Positions 1 to 8,403 of a stretch of 44,161 nt of DNA are shown here, in pieces. Origin of the DNA: T3Sed10-213 sp012519365 (GTDB lineage Bacteria > Planctomycetota > Phycisphaerae > Sedimentisphaerales > Anaerohalosphaeraceae); NCBI GenBank assembly GCA_033809355.1, contig JAPXLV010000017.1, positions 1-44,161 on the forward strand, read 5' to 3'. Every line of letters starts with the position of its first letter. The first letter of the stretch is position 1. The notes under the pieces are model-generated. The model searched no databases. It was given only the letters and a program-made list of their open reading frames with translations, and was not told the DNA's origin. The translations under genes were made by a program, and so were the position numbers.

Positions 1-75
1 GCCCAGAGCCGGTTAACCATGGCCCGTGTGAACAGTTCCACCTTAACTTAACGGTGTTTCTGTCCAGCGCATGGG

Positions 76-150
76 GACAACCTCATTTATCGCTTTGGGC
101 ATCCAAGCAGAAGACCGATCAGAAACGCCGGACAACCTCAGACAACCTCA
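76..150. repeat. Decamer repeat GACAACCTCA, three copies
   Basis: The decamer GACAACCTCA occurs at 76-85 and twice in perfect tandem at 131-150. No gene is visible in the first 229 bases, so this is the only structure seen in that edge region. It may be chance or slippage. Confidence 0.5.
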
Positions 151-229
151 ATATAAATGCAGTTTCCCGCTTAATATTCCTTTTTGACAGCCTCGACTTT
201 TAGGTAATTGATTTGGTCGATAGGGTCTT

Positions 230-568
230 TCAATTGCAGGAGACTTGAATTGAGGCCAGTGCCACGACTTGGTTATCGAGAAACTCAAATACGCAGTCCA
301 GCCCGGTAAGATTAAAAATGCTCTTGGTCTTGGGCTGCACCGATGAGAGAATCAGCCGACGGTCATTGTCAAACAGGCTCTTGCGTAGTTTGAGCAATTT
401 GGCAATACTCGATGAAGTGACAATCTGCACATCGGTAAAGTCAATCACCACATTTTTTTCAGGGTGCTCAGTGACCATCGCAACCACCGTTTCGAGCTCT
501 TCACCCATATAAGGTTCGGCAGCGAGATTTACCAAAATAACCGATTCTGACCAGTTTTGAATACCCAT
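230..568 (-). CDS. STAS-domain protein (anti-sigma factor antagonist-like)
   Basis: A small single-domain STAS protein of 112 residues, the usual size for SpoIIAA/RsbV-type anti-anti-sigma factors. These bind a partner kinase or anti-sigma factor and are switched by phosphorylation. The diagnostic segment is DFTDVQIVTSSSIAKLL: an Asp-initiated strand followed by the Thr/Ser-rich loop that carries the phosphorylated Ser in the family, then the amphipathic helix. The frame is open 40 codons further upstream, but AGGAGA lies 5 nt before the ATG at 568, and the upstream extension has no STAS similarity, so 568 is taken as the start. No anti-sigma kinase or phosphatase is nearby, so the partner is unknown. 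Confidence 0.8.
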   Translation of the reverse strand: MGIQNWSESVILVNLAAEPYMGEELETVVAMVTEHPEKNVVIDFTDVQIVTSSSIAKLLKLRKSLFDNDRRLILSSVQPKTKSIFNLTGLDCVFEFLDNQVVALASIQVSCN

Positions 569-755
569 ACAAATCTCCTGAATTGGGTCACTCGTTTGTG
601 ATAGTTCTATCGTCAGAGAGCCGGCGGCAATTAAGCAAAATTCTAAAAAATCATCTCTTCGGTCTATAGTCTCTGTTTTTGTGCTCAAAAACCGTAATTC
701 CGAAGCCGCTGAACCATTGAGCGATTGAAGATGGGACGGTCTAAAAAACAGATAC

Positions 756-784
756 TTGCTTTTGTCGAGCGTAATAGGTATACT
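756..784 (+). promoter_or_regulatory. Candidate sigma70-type promoter for the aspartic protease gene
   Basis: TTGCTT (756-761) and TATACT (779-784) are separated by 17 bp, about 50 nt before the start codon at 838. Hexamer match only. Confidence 0.4.
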
Positions 785-837
785 ATTGATGTAAAAAACT
801 ATCTTTACATTATGGGGCGGCTTAAAGGGCAGAACCT

Positions 838-2346
838 ATGAACAAGACGTTTTTTCAATACTTCACTTTTTGGAGTATACTGGCGGGGGTTATGGGACTT
901 AGCGAGCTTGCTCAGAGCCAGACGTCATTTCGGCTGAATAGCGGGTTGAAAGTCACACGTATCAACAGGCCGGCTGAACACGAGCGGTTTGCCGCTGCAG
1001 CAACCGCCGAAACGACACAATTCACCGAGGCAACGCTGTATCCGATTCCTCCACTGGCAGGCTTTTCACCGTTGGTGGCCATTGCCGCTTCGAACAGGCG
1101 CAGCTATGAAGAGTTCAATTCGGAACATCGCCTGGAATCGACGTATGTCGGCTCGCCGCTGATTGGTTCGCCGGCTGAAAACTACATTATCGGCGTGTTT
1201 GACAGCGGTTCCATGGTGGATCTGGTGGCCGGACAGAGTCAGGATATTTTGGGAATCATCGGACCTTATCTGACTGACCGAACCATGCCGATCGGAGGCG
1301 TTGGCGGACAAATTGACGCGACGATTTCGCAGCCTATCGGGATATTTGCCGCTGGGTTGGGGGCCATCGATCCGAACGGCACACTGGATGTATCTTCCCT
1401 CAAGGGGCATTCCAACACCGCTATTTTGGTTTCTCCGGAGATTTCATGCGATACGGGAGAATCTATCATCGGGGCTATCGGCACACCGTTTGTCAGTTTT
1501 TATACGACCGTGATCGAGAACGACAATTACAAGACGATGTATCATAACGGGGCCTATCACAGCGGGCCGAATGTAAACATTCTTCAGCAAAACAGCGTTT
1601 CGATTCCTCAATATCCACGTCGGTTTTCCATGTCCCTGAACACAATGGCAATAACTGCCAGTTATTTCCAGTTTTTTGATATCGATACCTTCAAAACAAC
1701 TGTAGAGACGCCGACTTTACTGTCACTATTTGCATTTTCAATCCCAACCGGCGGCGTTTTTATGACCACCCTATATGTGACCGAAGGTGAACCCGGCCCG
1801 ACCAATCCGCCTCAGGAAATGTATGTGATGGTCGATACCGGCGCACAAAGTTCAATCATCACGCCGGCAATGGCCGCCAGACTCAGCCTGCCGCTGACGC
1901 CGGATTATACTATTGACGTATGCGGGGTTGGCGGAACGGTAACCGATGTGCCGGTTTATGAGATCGACTATGTGAAAATCAATGCCCTGGGCGGCGCGAT
2001 GGAGTTTTCCAATGCTCCCTTTGTGATGTTGGATCTGAGTTTGGGCGATGGCCAGAGGTTGGATGGCGTGCTGGGGATGAATTTTTTCTGGAACCGCAAT
2101 GTGGTGTTTCAACCCAATCTGCAAGGCAGCAGTTTTTTCCAGGTGTCCGATCCGGTTATTTTCGGCAATGCCGATTTCAACCACGACGGAACGGTCGATT
2201 TGGCGGATTTTGCGATATTCGCTGCGGCGTGGAAAAGTCAATCGTCTGACCCGACCTTCACTCCGGCCTGCGATATGTACATAGACGGACAAATTGACGA
2301 GAAAGACTTTGAGGCATTTTTGCCCCATTGGCTGATGGGACGCTGA
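838..2346 (+). CDS. Secreted two-lobed aspartic (retropepsin/pepsin-like) protease with dockerin-like tail
   Basis: A 502-residue exported protein. Residues 1-28 form a signal peptide ending near AQS. Two aspartic-protease lobes follow. The first has the active-site motif FDSGS (Asp122) and a GAIGTPF motif near 212. The second has VDTGAQS (Asp333) and the family's second hydrophobic-Gly motif as GVLGMNFF (about 410-417). One catalytic Asp per lobe in one chain is the pepsin arrangement, whereas most bacterial retropepsin-like proteins carry a single lobe and dimerise. Residues 445-502 are a dockerin-like pair of EF-hands: the first loop is canonical (DFNHDGTVDLADF), the second degenerate (DMYIDGQIDEKDF). 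Such tails are common on planctomycete exoproteins, with unknown partners. The substrate is unknown. An AAAGGG ribosome site precedes the ATG. Confidence 0.75.
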   Translation: MNKTFFQYFTFWSILAGVMGLSELAQSQTSFRLNSGLKVTRINRPAEHERFAAAATAETTQFTEATLYPIPPLAGFSPLVAIAASNRRSYEEFNSEHRLESTYVGSPLIGSPAENYIIGVFDSGSMVDLVAGQSQDILGIIGPYLTDRTMPIGGVGGQIDATISQPIGIFAAGLGAIDPNGTLDVSSLKGHSNTAILVSPEISCDTGESIIGAIGTPFVSFYTTVIENDNYKTMYHNGAYHSGPNVNILQQNSVSIPQYPRRFSMSLNTMAITASYFQFFDIDTFKTTVETPTLLSLFAFSIPTGGVFMTTLYVTEGEPGPTNPPQEMYVMVDTGAQSSIITPAMAARLSLPLTPDYTIDVCGVGGTVTDVPVYEIDYVKINALGGAMEFSNAPFVMLDLSLGDGQRLDGVLGMNFFWNRNVVFQPNLQGSSFFQVSDPVIFGNADFNHDGTVDLADFAIFAAAWKSQSSDPTFTPACDMYIDGQIDEKDFEAFLPHWLMGR

Positions 2347-2409
2347 TATCTCTTATCGCCCTTCCGGTAGTCCAAAAACCCTTTGCAGGACGGTGCCGAA
2401 CAAAACGCT

Positions 2410-3828
2410 TCACGCGATGGTGTGCATCAAAAGCGACCATCGGCTCTGCGGGGCCAGCAAGGACTGCGGCGGGAGCAGGAGTATGTCGTCGCCGTGGCCG
2501 GCCCAGCCGTGAGCCACACAGAGTTTTTCGACATGTGACAGCCACGTCGAAAAATCCGGAGGACACGCCATCGGGATGCTGAGCACACCGTAATAAAATG
2601 ACAACCGGCGCGCGATCCGGCCATCGGGACATAAGGCCAAGATGGGCACATCGGGCCGCATTTTACTTAGAAATCGCGCCGTTTGGCCGGTTATTGTCCA
2701 TACCACAATCAGACGCGTTTTGATGCGGTCCAGCATGATAGCCACCGAACGAGCCAGTGCTTCTCGGTCCTGTAATTCCGGCTGGGTTTCGATTACCGGG
2801 CGCAGTTCGGTGGTTTGATCAAGGTAGCGTTCGGTGACCTGACAGGCATGTGCCAAAAACTGCACGGCCTGAATCGGCCAATCACCGACGGCGGTTTCGC
2901 CTGAGAGCATCACCGCATCGGCATAGTCCATCACCGCGTTGGCGACATCCGATGCCTCTGCGCGTGTCGGAACAGGATTATGAATCATCGACTGCAAGAC
3001 TTGGGTGGCCACAATGATGGGTTTTCCGAAACGTCGGCACAGAGCGGTCATTTTCTTCTGAGCCAGCGGCACCTGCGCCAAATCCATTTCCACCCCCAAA
3101 TCGCCGCGTGCCGCCAGCAAGGCGTCCGAGGCGTGCAGAATGGATTCGAGATTGTCCATCGCCTGGGGCTTTTCGATCTTAGCAACAATGCGAATGGGGC
3201 TGTTGTGCCGGGTCAATCTATCGCGCAAGGTGTGAATTTCGTCGGCGCGCTGCACAAAACTCAAAGCCAGATAATCCAGATCATTTTGAATCGCCCAGTC
3301 AACATATGTCCAATCCCTCTCGGTAATGGCGGGCAGACGCAAATCTGAATCGGGCAAATTGATGCCCTTGCCGGTTGAGATAGTCCCGCCGACCTGGACG
3401 GTACAAATCAGACGGTTGGGCTGTTTGTCCGCTACAACAAGGCGAATAGTACCGTCGTCAATCAAAATCCGCTGGCCGATTTGGACATCTTTTACCAGCC
3501 GGGGTTCGGTAAGTCCAAAGGCATGGGGTGTGCCCGGTTCACTGTCGGCACGAATAACGACCTCCTCGCCGATTTCAAGCTGCCCTGGCGGCTCAATATG
3601 GGCAGCACGAATTTTGGGCCCGCACAAATCCCCCATCACGCACACCGCCCACGGCACCTGCTGACTGAGACGGCGAATCGTGTCAAGAGTGGCCTGATGC
3701 GAATCAAAACTGCCGTGAGAGAAATTGAGCCGAAACACAGTGACACGCCGGTCAATCAGTGCTTTTATCATATCCTCCGAGGCCGTTGCCGGGCCAAGCG
3801 TAACGACAATGGTTGTCTTGGTCATCAT
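2410..3828 (-). CDS. pyk: Pyruvate kinase
   Basis: Pyruvate kinase (phosphoenolpyruvate + ADP to pyruvate + ATP), 472 residues, a normal length. Visible marks are the N-terminal TLGPAT and FSHGS motifs, the catalytic lysine in VAKIEKP (Lys217) and the metal/substrate loop AARGDLGVEM (239-248). A C-terminal regulatory domain follows. The first two codons are both ATG, and the second is an equally good start. It is the last gene of the TRAP-eda-pyk cluster, 38 nt downstream of eda. That places lower glycolysis under the same control as KDPG cleavage: eda yields pyruvate directly and glyceraldehyde-3-phosphate, whose carbon reaches pyruvate through this enzyme. No terminator is visible before the converging protease gene. 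Confidence 0.95.
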   Translation of the reverse strand: MMTKTTIVVTLGPATASEDMIKALIDRRVTVFRLNFSHGSFDSHQATLDTIRRLSQQVPWAVCVMGDLCGPKIRAAHIEPPGQLEIGEEVVIRADSEPGTPHAFGLTEPRLVKDVQIGQRILIDDGTIRLVVADKQPNRLICTVQVGGTISTGKGINLPDSDLRLPAITERDWTYVDWAIQNDLDYLALSFVQRADEIHTLRDRLTRHNSPIRIVAKIEKPQAMDNLESILHASDALLAARGDLGVEMDLAQVPLAQKKMTALCRRFGKPIIVATQVLQSMIHNPVPTRAEASDVANAVMDYADAVMLSGETAVGDWPIQAVQFLAHACQVTERYLDQTTELRPVIETQPELQDREALARSVAIMLDRIKTRLIVVWTITGQTARFLSKMRPDVPILALCPDGRIARRLSFYYGVLSIPMACPPDFSTWLSHVEKLCVAHGWAGHGDDILLLPPQSLLAPQSRWSLLMHTIA

Positions 3829-3866
3829 CTTTATTTTCCGCCGATAGGACGTGTGTGGCTGTTTGT

Positions 3867-4550
3867 TTATGTTTTCTGTGCTGCACGAATACGTGCGATG
3901 CGGTCCAGTGTTTGACGAACGTGATGGGTCAATTGCTCAAAGTTTTTCTGTTGTACCAGGTCTTTTGTAATCAGGTTGCTGCCCATTCCGATGCAGGCAG
4001 CACCGGCCGAAAGCCATTCGGTCAGGCTTTCTTCAGTCGGACAGACCCCGCCGGTGGGCATGATGTCCGTCCAGGGCATCGGTCCTTTGATAGATTTGAC
4101 AAAGGCCGGGCCGCCGACACAGCCGCCGGGAAAGACCTTGCAGATCTCAACGCCGAGTTGATGGGCGCGGTGAATTTCCGAGGCTGAGCCGCAACCGGGA
4201 CAATAGGGGATCTTGCGAGTGTTGCACAGAATCGCTGTCTGTTCATCCAGGATCGGCCCGACGACAAAATCTGCACCGGCGGAAATATACAGCGCTGCCG
4301 TGGGGGCGTCGACAATTGAACCAACCCCCAGCACCAAATCGGGCTGTTGGGCATCGCGAAACTCAGCGAGCCGGCAAAATACCCCCACCGCCCTGTCGCC
4401 TCGGTTGGTAAACTCCAGCACGGCAGCCCCGGCCGCGTAACAGGCCTTGGCGATTTGAATCGCGACCTCGGGGTCGCTTTGATAAAATACAGGCACCAGA
4501 CCAATTTGCTTCATTCGACTTAAGGTTTCAAGACGTGAATGCCTTGCCAT
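3867..4550 (-). CDS. eda: 2-dehydro-3-deoxy-6-phosphogluconate (KDPG) aldolase
   Basis: Class I aldolase that cleaves KDPG to pyruvate and glyceraldehyde-3-phosphate, 227 residues. The TIM barrel is recognisable by VLEFTNRG (Glu46 matches the catalytic Glu), GVGSIVD, the Schiff-base lysine in EICKVFPG (Lys138) and the phosphate-binding end MPTGGV followed by IGMGSNL. It follows the TRAP transporter genes and precedes pyk. It acts directly after the KDG kinase encoded at 8404-9504, completing uronate catabolism. The ATG is preceded by GGAG at about 10 nt, a rather long spacing. The 66-bp gap from dctM suggests co-transcription. Confidence 0.9.
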   Translation of the reverse strand: MARHSRLETLSRMKQIGLVPVFYQSDPEVAIQIAKACYAAGAAVLEFTNRGDRAVGVFCRLAEFRDAQQPDLVLGVGSIVDAPTAALYISAGADFVVGPILDEQTAILCNTRKIPYCPGCGSASEIHRAHQLGVEICKVFPGGCVGGPAFVKSIKGPMPWTDIMPTGGVCPTEESLTEWLSAGAACIGMGSNLITKDLVQQKNFEQLTHHVRQTLDRIARIRAAQKT

Positions 4551-4616
4551 ATGGCGTAAACTCCCAACTTTTTTATATTTTTTTATGCGGATGTGGAATA
4601 GGTCGTGGCCTTTCAG

Positions 4617-5915
4617 CTACCCTTCGATCAGGTTCAGCAGATTGGGCAGCCACATCGAGAGCGACTCCCAATAGGTAATAACCATCACTGCCGCAATCAT
4701 TGCGATAAAGAACGGAATCATTGCAGGCAATACCTTGGCGATGCTGATCTTGCCGATGCCGCAGCCGATAAACAGACACGTTCCGACCGGCGGCGTACAA
4801 ATGCCGATACACAGATTGGCAATCAGCATAATACCAAAATGAATCGGATGCATTCCCATCTCCATAACGACGGGCAGGAAAATAGGCGTAAAGATCAGCA
4901 CAGCGGGCGTCATATCCATAAACGTCCCGACAACCAACAAGAGAATATTGATGATAATAAGGATGACGATACGGTTATCGGAAATTGTCAGCATTGCCGC
5001 ACTGACCGATTGCGGGATGTTTTCGTAGGCCAAAATCCAACTCATGGCGGTACTGCAGCCAACCAATAACATCACCACCGAGGTGGTAATGCCGCCCTGC
5101 AGTAAAATTCTTGGCAAGTCTTTGATCTTGACTTCCTGATAAAAAACCATTGACAGTAGCAATGCATAGGCCACTGCAATGGCGGATGCCTCTGTTGGAG
5201 AAAAAAACCCCGACAATATACCACCAATAACGATGATGATCAGCAACAAACTGGGCAACGCATCAAAGAACGTTTTGACGATTCGCGATGCAGAGGTCTT
5301 CTCCGGCGTTCCGTAGTCTCGCATGTGGCTGATAATGCCGCCAACAATCATAATGGCGATACCGACAAGGATGCCCGGAAAAATGCCGGCCATAAACATC
5401 GCAGCAACCGATACATTGGAGACCACCGCATAGACAATCATCACGTTGCTGGGGGGAATCAGCAGGCCGGTCGTCGCGGCGGTGGTCGTGACAGCCACAT
5501 TAAATGCTCGCGAATAGCCCTGTTTGTTCATTTCGGGAATCATAAAGCCGCCGACCGAGGAGACCGCCGCGGCCGCCGAGCCGGAAATCGACCCGAACAT
5601 CATACACGTAAGCGTATTGACATAACTCAGCCCGCCCGTGGCCCAACCGACTGTTGCTTTGGCAAAGCTCATCAGGCGTCGAGCCATCCCGCCTTCGCCC
5701 ATCAGGATACCGGACAAAATGAAAAACGGAATTGCCAGCAGCGGAAAACTGGCAATGCCGGAGGCGATCCGCTGCGCGACTGTGTAGCCGCCGGGGATAT
5801 CGCCCAACGATAAAAACGTCAGATACGTTGCCAAGCCGATGCAGACCGCGATCGGCACATTGATTACCAACAATAGGACAAAACTGGCAACCAGTATCAA
5901 TACCTGTGTTTCCAC
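4617..5915 (-). CDS. dctM: TRAP transporter large permease subunit (DctM family)
   Basis: The 12-helix ion-coupled translocation subunit of a tripartite ATP-independent periplasmic transporter, 432 residues as usual. Hydrophobic helices run the whole length, with the conserved Gly/Pro-rich turns TGLLIPPSN (about 152-160) and GICTPPVGTCLF near the C terminus. The likely start is GTG (plus-strand bases 5913-5915), 3 nt after the dctQ stop and with GGGAGG upstream, so translation is probably coupled to dctQ. Its position between the solute-binding protein and eda/pyk makes a uronate or a pectin-derived acidic sugar the probable cargo. Confidence 0.93.
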   Translation of the reverse strand: METQVLILVASFVLLLVINVPIAVCIGLATYLTFLSLGDIPGGYTVAQRIASGIASFPLLAIPFFILSGILMGEGGMARRLMSFAKATVGWATGGLSYVNTLTCMMFGSISGSAAAAVSSVGGFMIPEMNKQGYSRAFNVAVTTTAATTGLLIPPSNVMIVYAVVSNVSVAAMFMAGIFPGILVGIAIMIVGGIISHMRDYGTPEKTSASRIVKTFFDALPSLLLIIIVIGGILSGFFSPTEASAIAVAYALLLSMVFYQEVKIKDLPRILLQGGITTSVVMLLVGCSTAMSWILAYENIPQSVSAAMLTISDNRIVILIIINILLLVVGTFMDMTPAVLIFTPIFLPVVMEMGMHPIHFGIMLIANLCIGICTPPVGTCLFIGCGIGKISIAKVLPAMIPFFIAMIAAVMVITYWESLSMWLPNLLNLIEG

Positions 5916-5918
5916 GTC

Positions 5919-6509
5919 CTAAACCTCCCGCTCGACGGCCTTTGTGGCAACGGCACAAGAAGAGGACCGTTTGCCGGATAAAATTTCTATGATATTTTCG
6001 ATGCAGAAAAGCAAGATAAACGCCCCGCTGATCGGCACGGCCAGATACATATAGCCGATTTTAACTTGCAAAGCCGGTAAACGCCCCCCTACTTTGAGCG
6101 TTTCGCTGACCAAGACATATCCGCCGCCGATCAAGATTAACGCCGCGAACAAAGCGACAATGATATTGACGATAATCTCCGTCAACGCCTGTGCCTGCGG
6201 ATGCAGTTTACCAACAAAGTAATCCACGCCAAGGTGGGCCTTTTCGCCGTAAGCGACGCTGGCTCCGAGCAGCGAGACCCACATTAGCAGGTTGATTGCC
6301 ACTTCTTCTGTCCAGGAGGTTTGGCCTCGCGGCAAAAATGACCACGGCTCATAGCCTCGCTCTATAAGTTTGACTACTATGGTGCCGCTCGTACGTGAGA
6401 TAACACCCCACAGAACATCCAGAACCAGCACGGCAAACAAAATGATCACCGCCCACTCAAGGAGCTTGACCATCGCTGTTTTGATTTTAATCAGAAGATT
6501 AACTATCAT
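5919..6509 (-). CDS. dctQ: TRAP transporter small permease subunit (DctQ family)
   Basis: The four-helix small membrane subunit of the TRAP transporter, 196 residues. It has hydrophobic helices near residues 15-38, 75-92, 110-132 and 150-170, and the family's EEVAINLLMWVSLLGASVAY segment. Its ATG overlaps the dctP stop (TAATG), and dctM begins 3 nt after its own stop, so P, Q and M are translationally coupled. It has a longer loop than the shortest family members between helices 1 and 2 (around SRTSGTIVVKLIERGYEPW). Confidence 0.9.
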   Translation of the reverse strand: MIVNLLIKIKTAMVKLLEWAVIILFAVLVLDVLWGVISRTSGTIVVKLIERGYEPWSFLPRGQTSWTEEVAINLLMWVSLLGASVAYGEKAHLGVDYFVGKLHPQAQALTEIIVNIIVALFAALILIGGGYVLVSETLKVGGRLPALQVKIGYMYLAVPISGAFILLFCIENIIEILSGKRSSSCAVATKAVEREV

Positions 6510-7522
6510 TATTGGGTTTCCTGGATTCGTTTCACAAACTCTCCGACAGGGGTATCGTTGTAACGCTGGATCAGCGGCTGCACCTTTTCAACAAACGGCT
6601 TTAGATCCGGGTAAGAGACCTCAACTCCGCGTTTTTGGACTTCTTCCAGTGCTTTTTCGGTCTCAATAGCCCACAGTTTGCGTTGATAGACGCTGGATTC
6701 ATCGGCCGCTTCCTGAAGCCACCTCTGTACTTCAGGCGGCAGAGACTCCCAAACATCGGCATTAATCAGCAAGACATCTGGAATTCGCGTGTGTTCATCC
6801 ATTGAGAAATACTTGCACACCTCATAGTGTCGGCTGGTGTAAAAACTGGGGGGATTGTTTTCGGCGCCGTCAATGACACCCTGTTGAAGCGACGTGTAAA
6901 GCTCTCCCCAGGAAATCGGCGTCGGCTCGCCGCCCATGACGCGAATCATATCCATCGCGGTGCGGCTTTCCATCACACGAATTTTCAGGCCTCGCAGATC
7001 GTCCGGCGAGAGGATGGGCTTTTGGGTGGTGTAAAAATTTCGACTGCCGGAATCATAATAACATAGTCCCCTCAGTCCGGCCTCGTTGCCCATGGTCAGC
7101 AACTCCCGACCAACGGGACTGTTGAGCACCCCCCAAAAATGGTCGTGGTCGCGAAAGATATAGGGTAACCCAAAAACCGCCATTTCGGGGATAAAAATTT
7201 CCATCGCTGCGGCGGACACTTTAGTCATAGCCAGCGACCCTTTTTGAAGCTGCTCGATATTGTCGCGCTCGGAGCCTAAAACACCGCCGGAGATGACCTG
7301 TATAGTCGCCCTGCCGCCGGATTTTTTCTCAAATTGCTCGGCCATGTACAGCATCCCTTTATGCACCGGATGGGAGGGATCCAGGCCGTGGGCCAATTTT
7401 AGAACAATCTTGTCACTGCCCGAAAAATCGAGGTTTCGTACATACAAGGTAAACCCGCTGACCGCAACGATCAGGCCTGTTACCAATCCGACTGCAAAAA
7501 ATGAAACGCTTTTTTTGTCCAT
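6509..7522 (-). CDS. dctP: TRAP transporter substrate-binding protein (DctP family)
   Basis: Periplasmic solute-binding protein, 337 residues. An N-terminal hydrophobic segment (about 7-27) acts as signal peptide or anchor. The family marks LAHGLDPSHPVHKG, the carboxylate-binding arginine region LRGLKIRVMESRTAMDMI, and WGELYTSLQQGVIDGAENN are all present. It captures an acidic sugar and delivers it to DctQM. GGGAG lies 6 nt before the ATG. It is the first gene of the dctPQM-eda-pyk cluster, so the promoter should lie in 7523-7731. I saw only a weak CATAAT there on the minus strand. Confidence 0.93.
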   Translation of the reverse strand: MDKKSVSFFAVGLVTGLIVAVSGFTLYVRNLDFSGSDKIVLKLAHGLDPSHPVHKGMLYMAEQFEKKSGGRATIQVISGGVLGSERDNIEQLQKGSLAMTKVSAAAMEIFIPEMAVFGLPYIFRDHDHFWGVLNSPVGRELLTMGNEAGLRGLCYYDSGSRNFYTTQKPILSPDDLRGLKIRVMESRTAMDMIRVMGGEPTPISWGELYTSLQQGVIDGAENNPPSFYTSRHYEVCKYFSMDEHTRIPDVLLINADVWESLPPEVQRWLQEAADESSVYQRKLWAIETEKALEEVQKRGVEVSYPDLKPFVEKVQPLIQRYNDTPVGEFVKRIQETQ

Positions 7523-7731
7523 AGCGCTCTCCCGATGTCCCTATTTATGTCAAATTATGCCGCCTTTAGGCTTGAAACCGATGATCGTCTGTAATTCTAC
7601 ACGCCGTGAGATATTGTTTCAACATAAAACAAACAGAAAGCTGTATTTTCCGAGATATTTGTTGTCCTATTTGCCCATTTGCCGTTTATTTTTTATATTT
7701 TTTACGGATACATATAGTCAATGAGGCCGTT

Positions 7732-8340
7732 ATGTCTGTGATTCGACGAGAAGACAAAGAGATTATTCATAACCTCTCGCTTTTGGGCGCCCTGTTCGGA
7801 GCGGTCGTCGGCGGATTTCTGGTCCTGTATAGTCACAAACAGGCCAATCACCGGATCGATTCCAAGGCCGCCACCGCTCAAACACAACAGGCATTGGTTC
7901 AATTGACCAGCAATCTGACGACAGAGGAGGCATCAGTGGCTCAAGCGGCCCTGTCTCAAGTAAATCCTGATTTTCAGCCGGACATACCGGATGTGTCCTC
8001 CGAAAAAAGTTTCTGGGTGGATTTGTCCCCGTGGAGCCTAAGAGGGCTCTGTGCCGGAGCGGCTATGGTCGGCAGCGTAGCCGGCTATGTGTCGCTGTGG
8101 GGGGCCGGTTGGCTTGGCGCCATTCTCACCTATAAGTTGATTCGGCTGATTTATCGCGTTATTCGGGCAGTTGCACCGAATTGCGCCGCTGCGCAACGTT
8201 TGGCCACACCGTCAGGGACAGTCTGTACTTATCAAAGAGACCAAAATCGGCTGTTGCCGACGTTGGTTAAACTGTTTATGCTTTTAACGATGGCGCTAAG
8301 CGTGCTGGCGGTAGTCATTTGGCACCTGATTTCGTTATAA
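7732..8340 (+). CDS. Unrecognised small membrane protein
   Basis: A 202-residue protein of no family I recognise. It has one hydrophobic helix near residues 17-37, a polar stretch rich in Gln/Ala/Thr that may be a short extramembrane helix (about 45-80), a glycine-rich pair of helices (about 103-137), a short basic loop, and a C-terminal helix that ends the protein (about 178-202). The start at 7732 is chosen because GAGG lies 5 nt upstream. The frame is open for 42 further codons that look non-coding. It lies alone on the plus strand between two minus-strand uronate operons, convergent with kdgK and divergent from dctP, so its link to pectin metabolism is only positional. Confidence 0.7.
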   Translation: MSVIRREDKEIIHNLSLLGALFGAVVGGFLVLYSHKQANHRIDSKAATAQTQQALVQLTSNLTTEEASVAQAALSQVNPDFQPDIPDVSSEKSFWVDLSPWSLRGLCAGAAMVGSVAGYVSLWGAGWLGAILTYKLIRLIYRVIRAVAPNCAAAQRLATPSGTVCTYQRDQNRLLPTLVKLFMLLTMALSVLAVVIWHLISL

Positions 8341-8403
8341 GCAACTTCTGGCAGATGACTTGCCGCCCTCTGTCCTCCGGCTTCCGGTTTCCGATCTCAG
8401 ATA

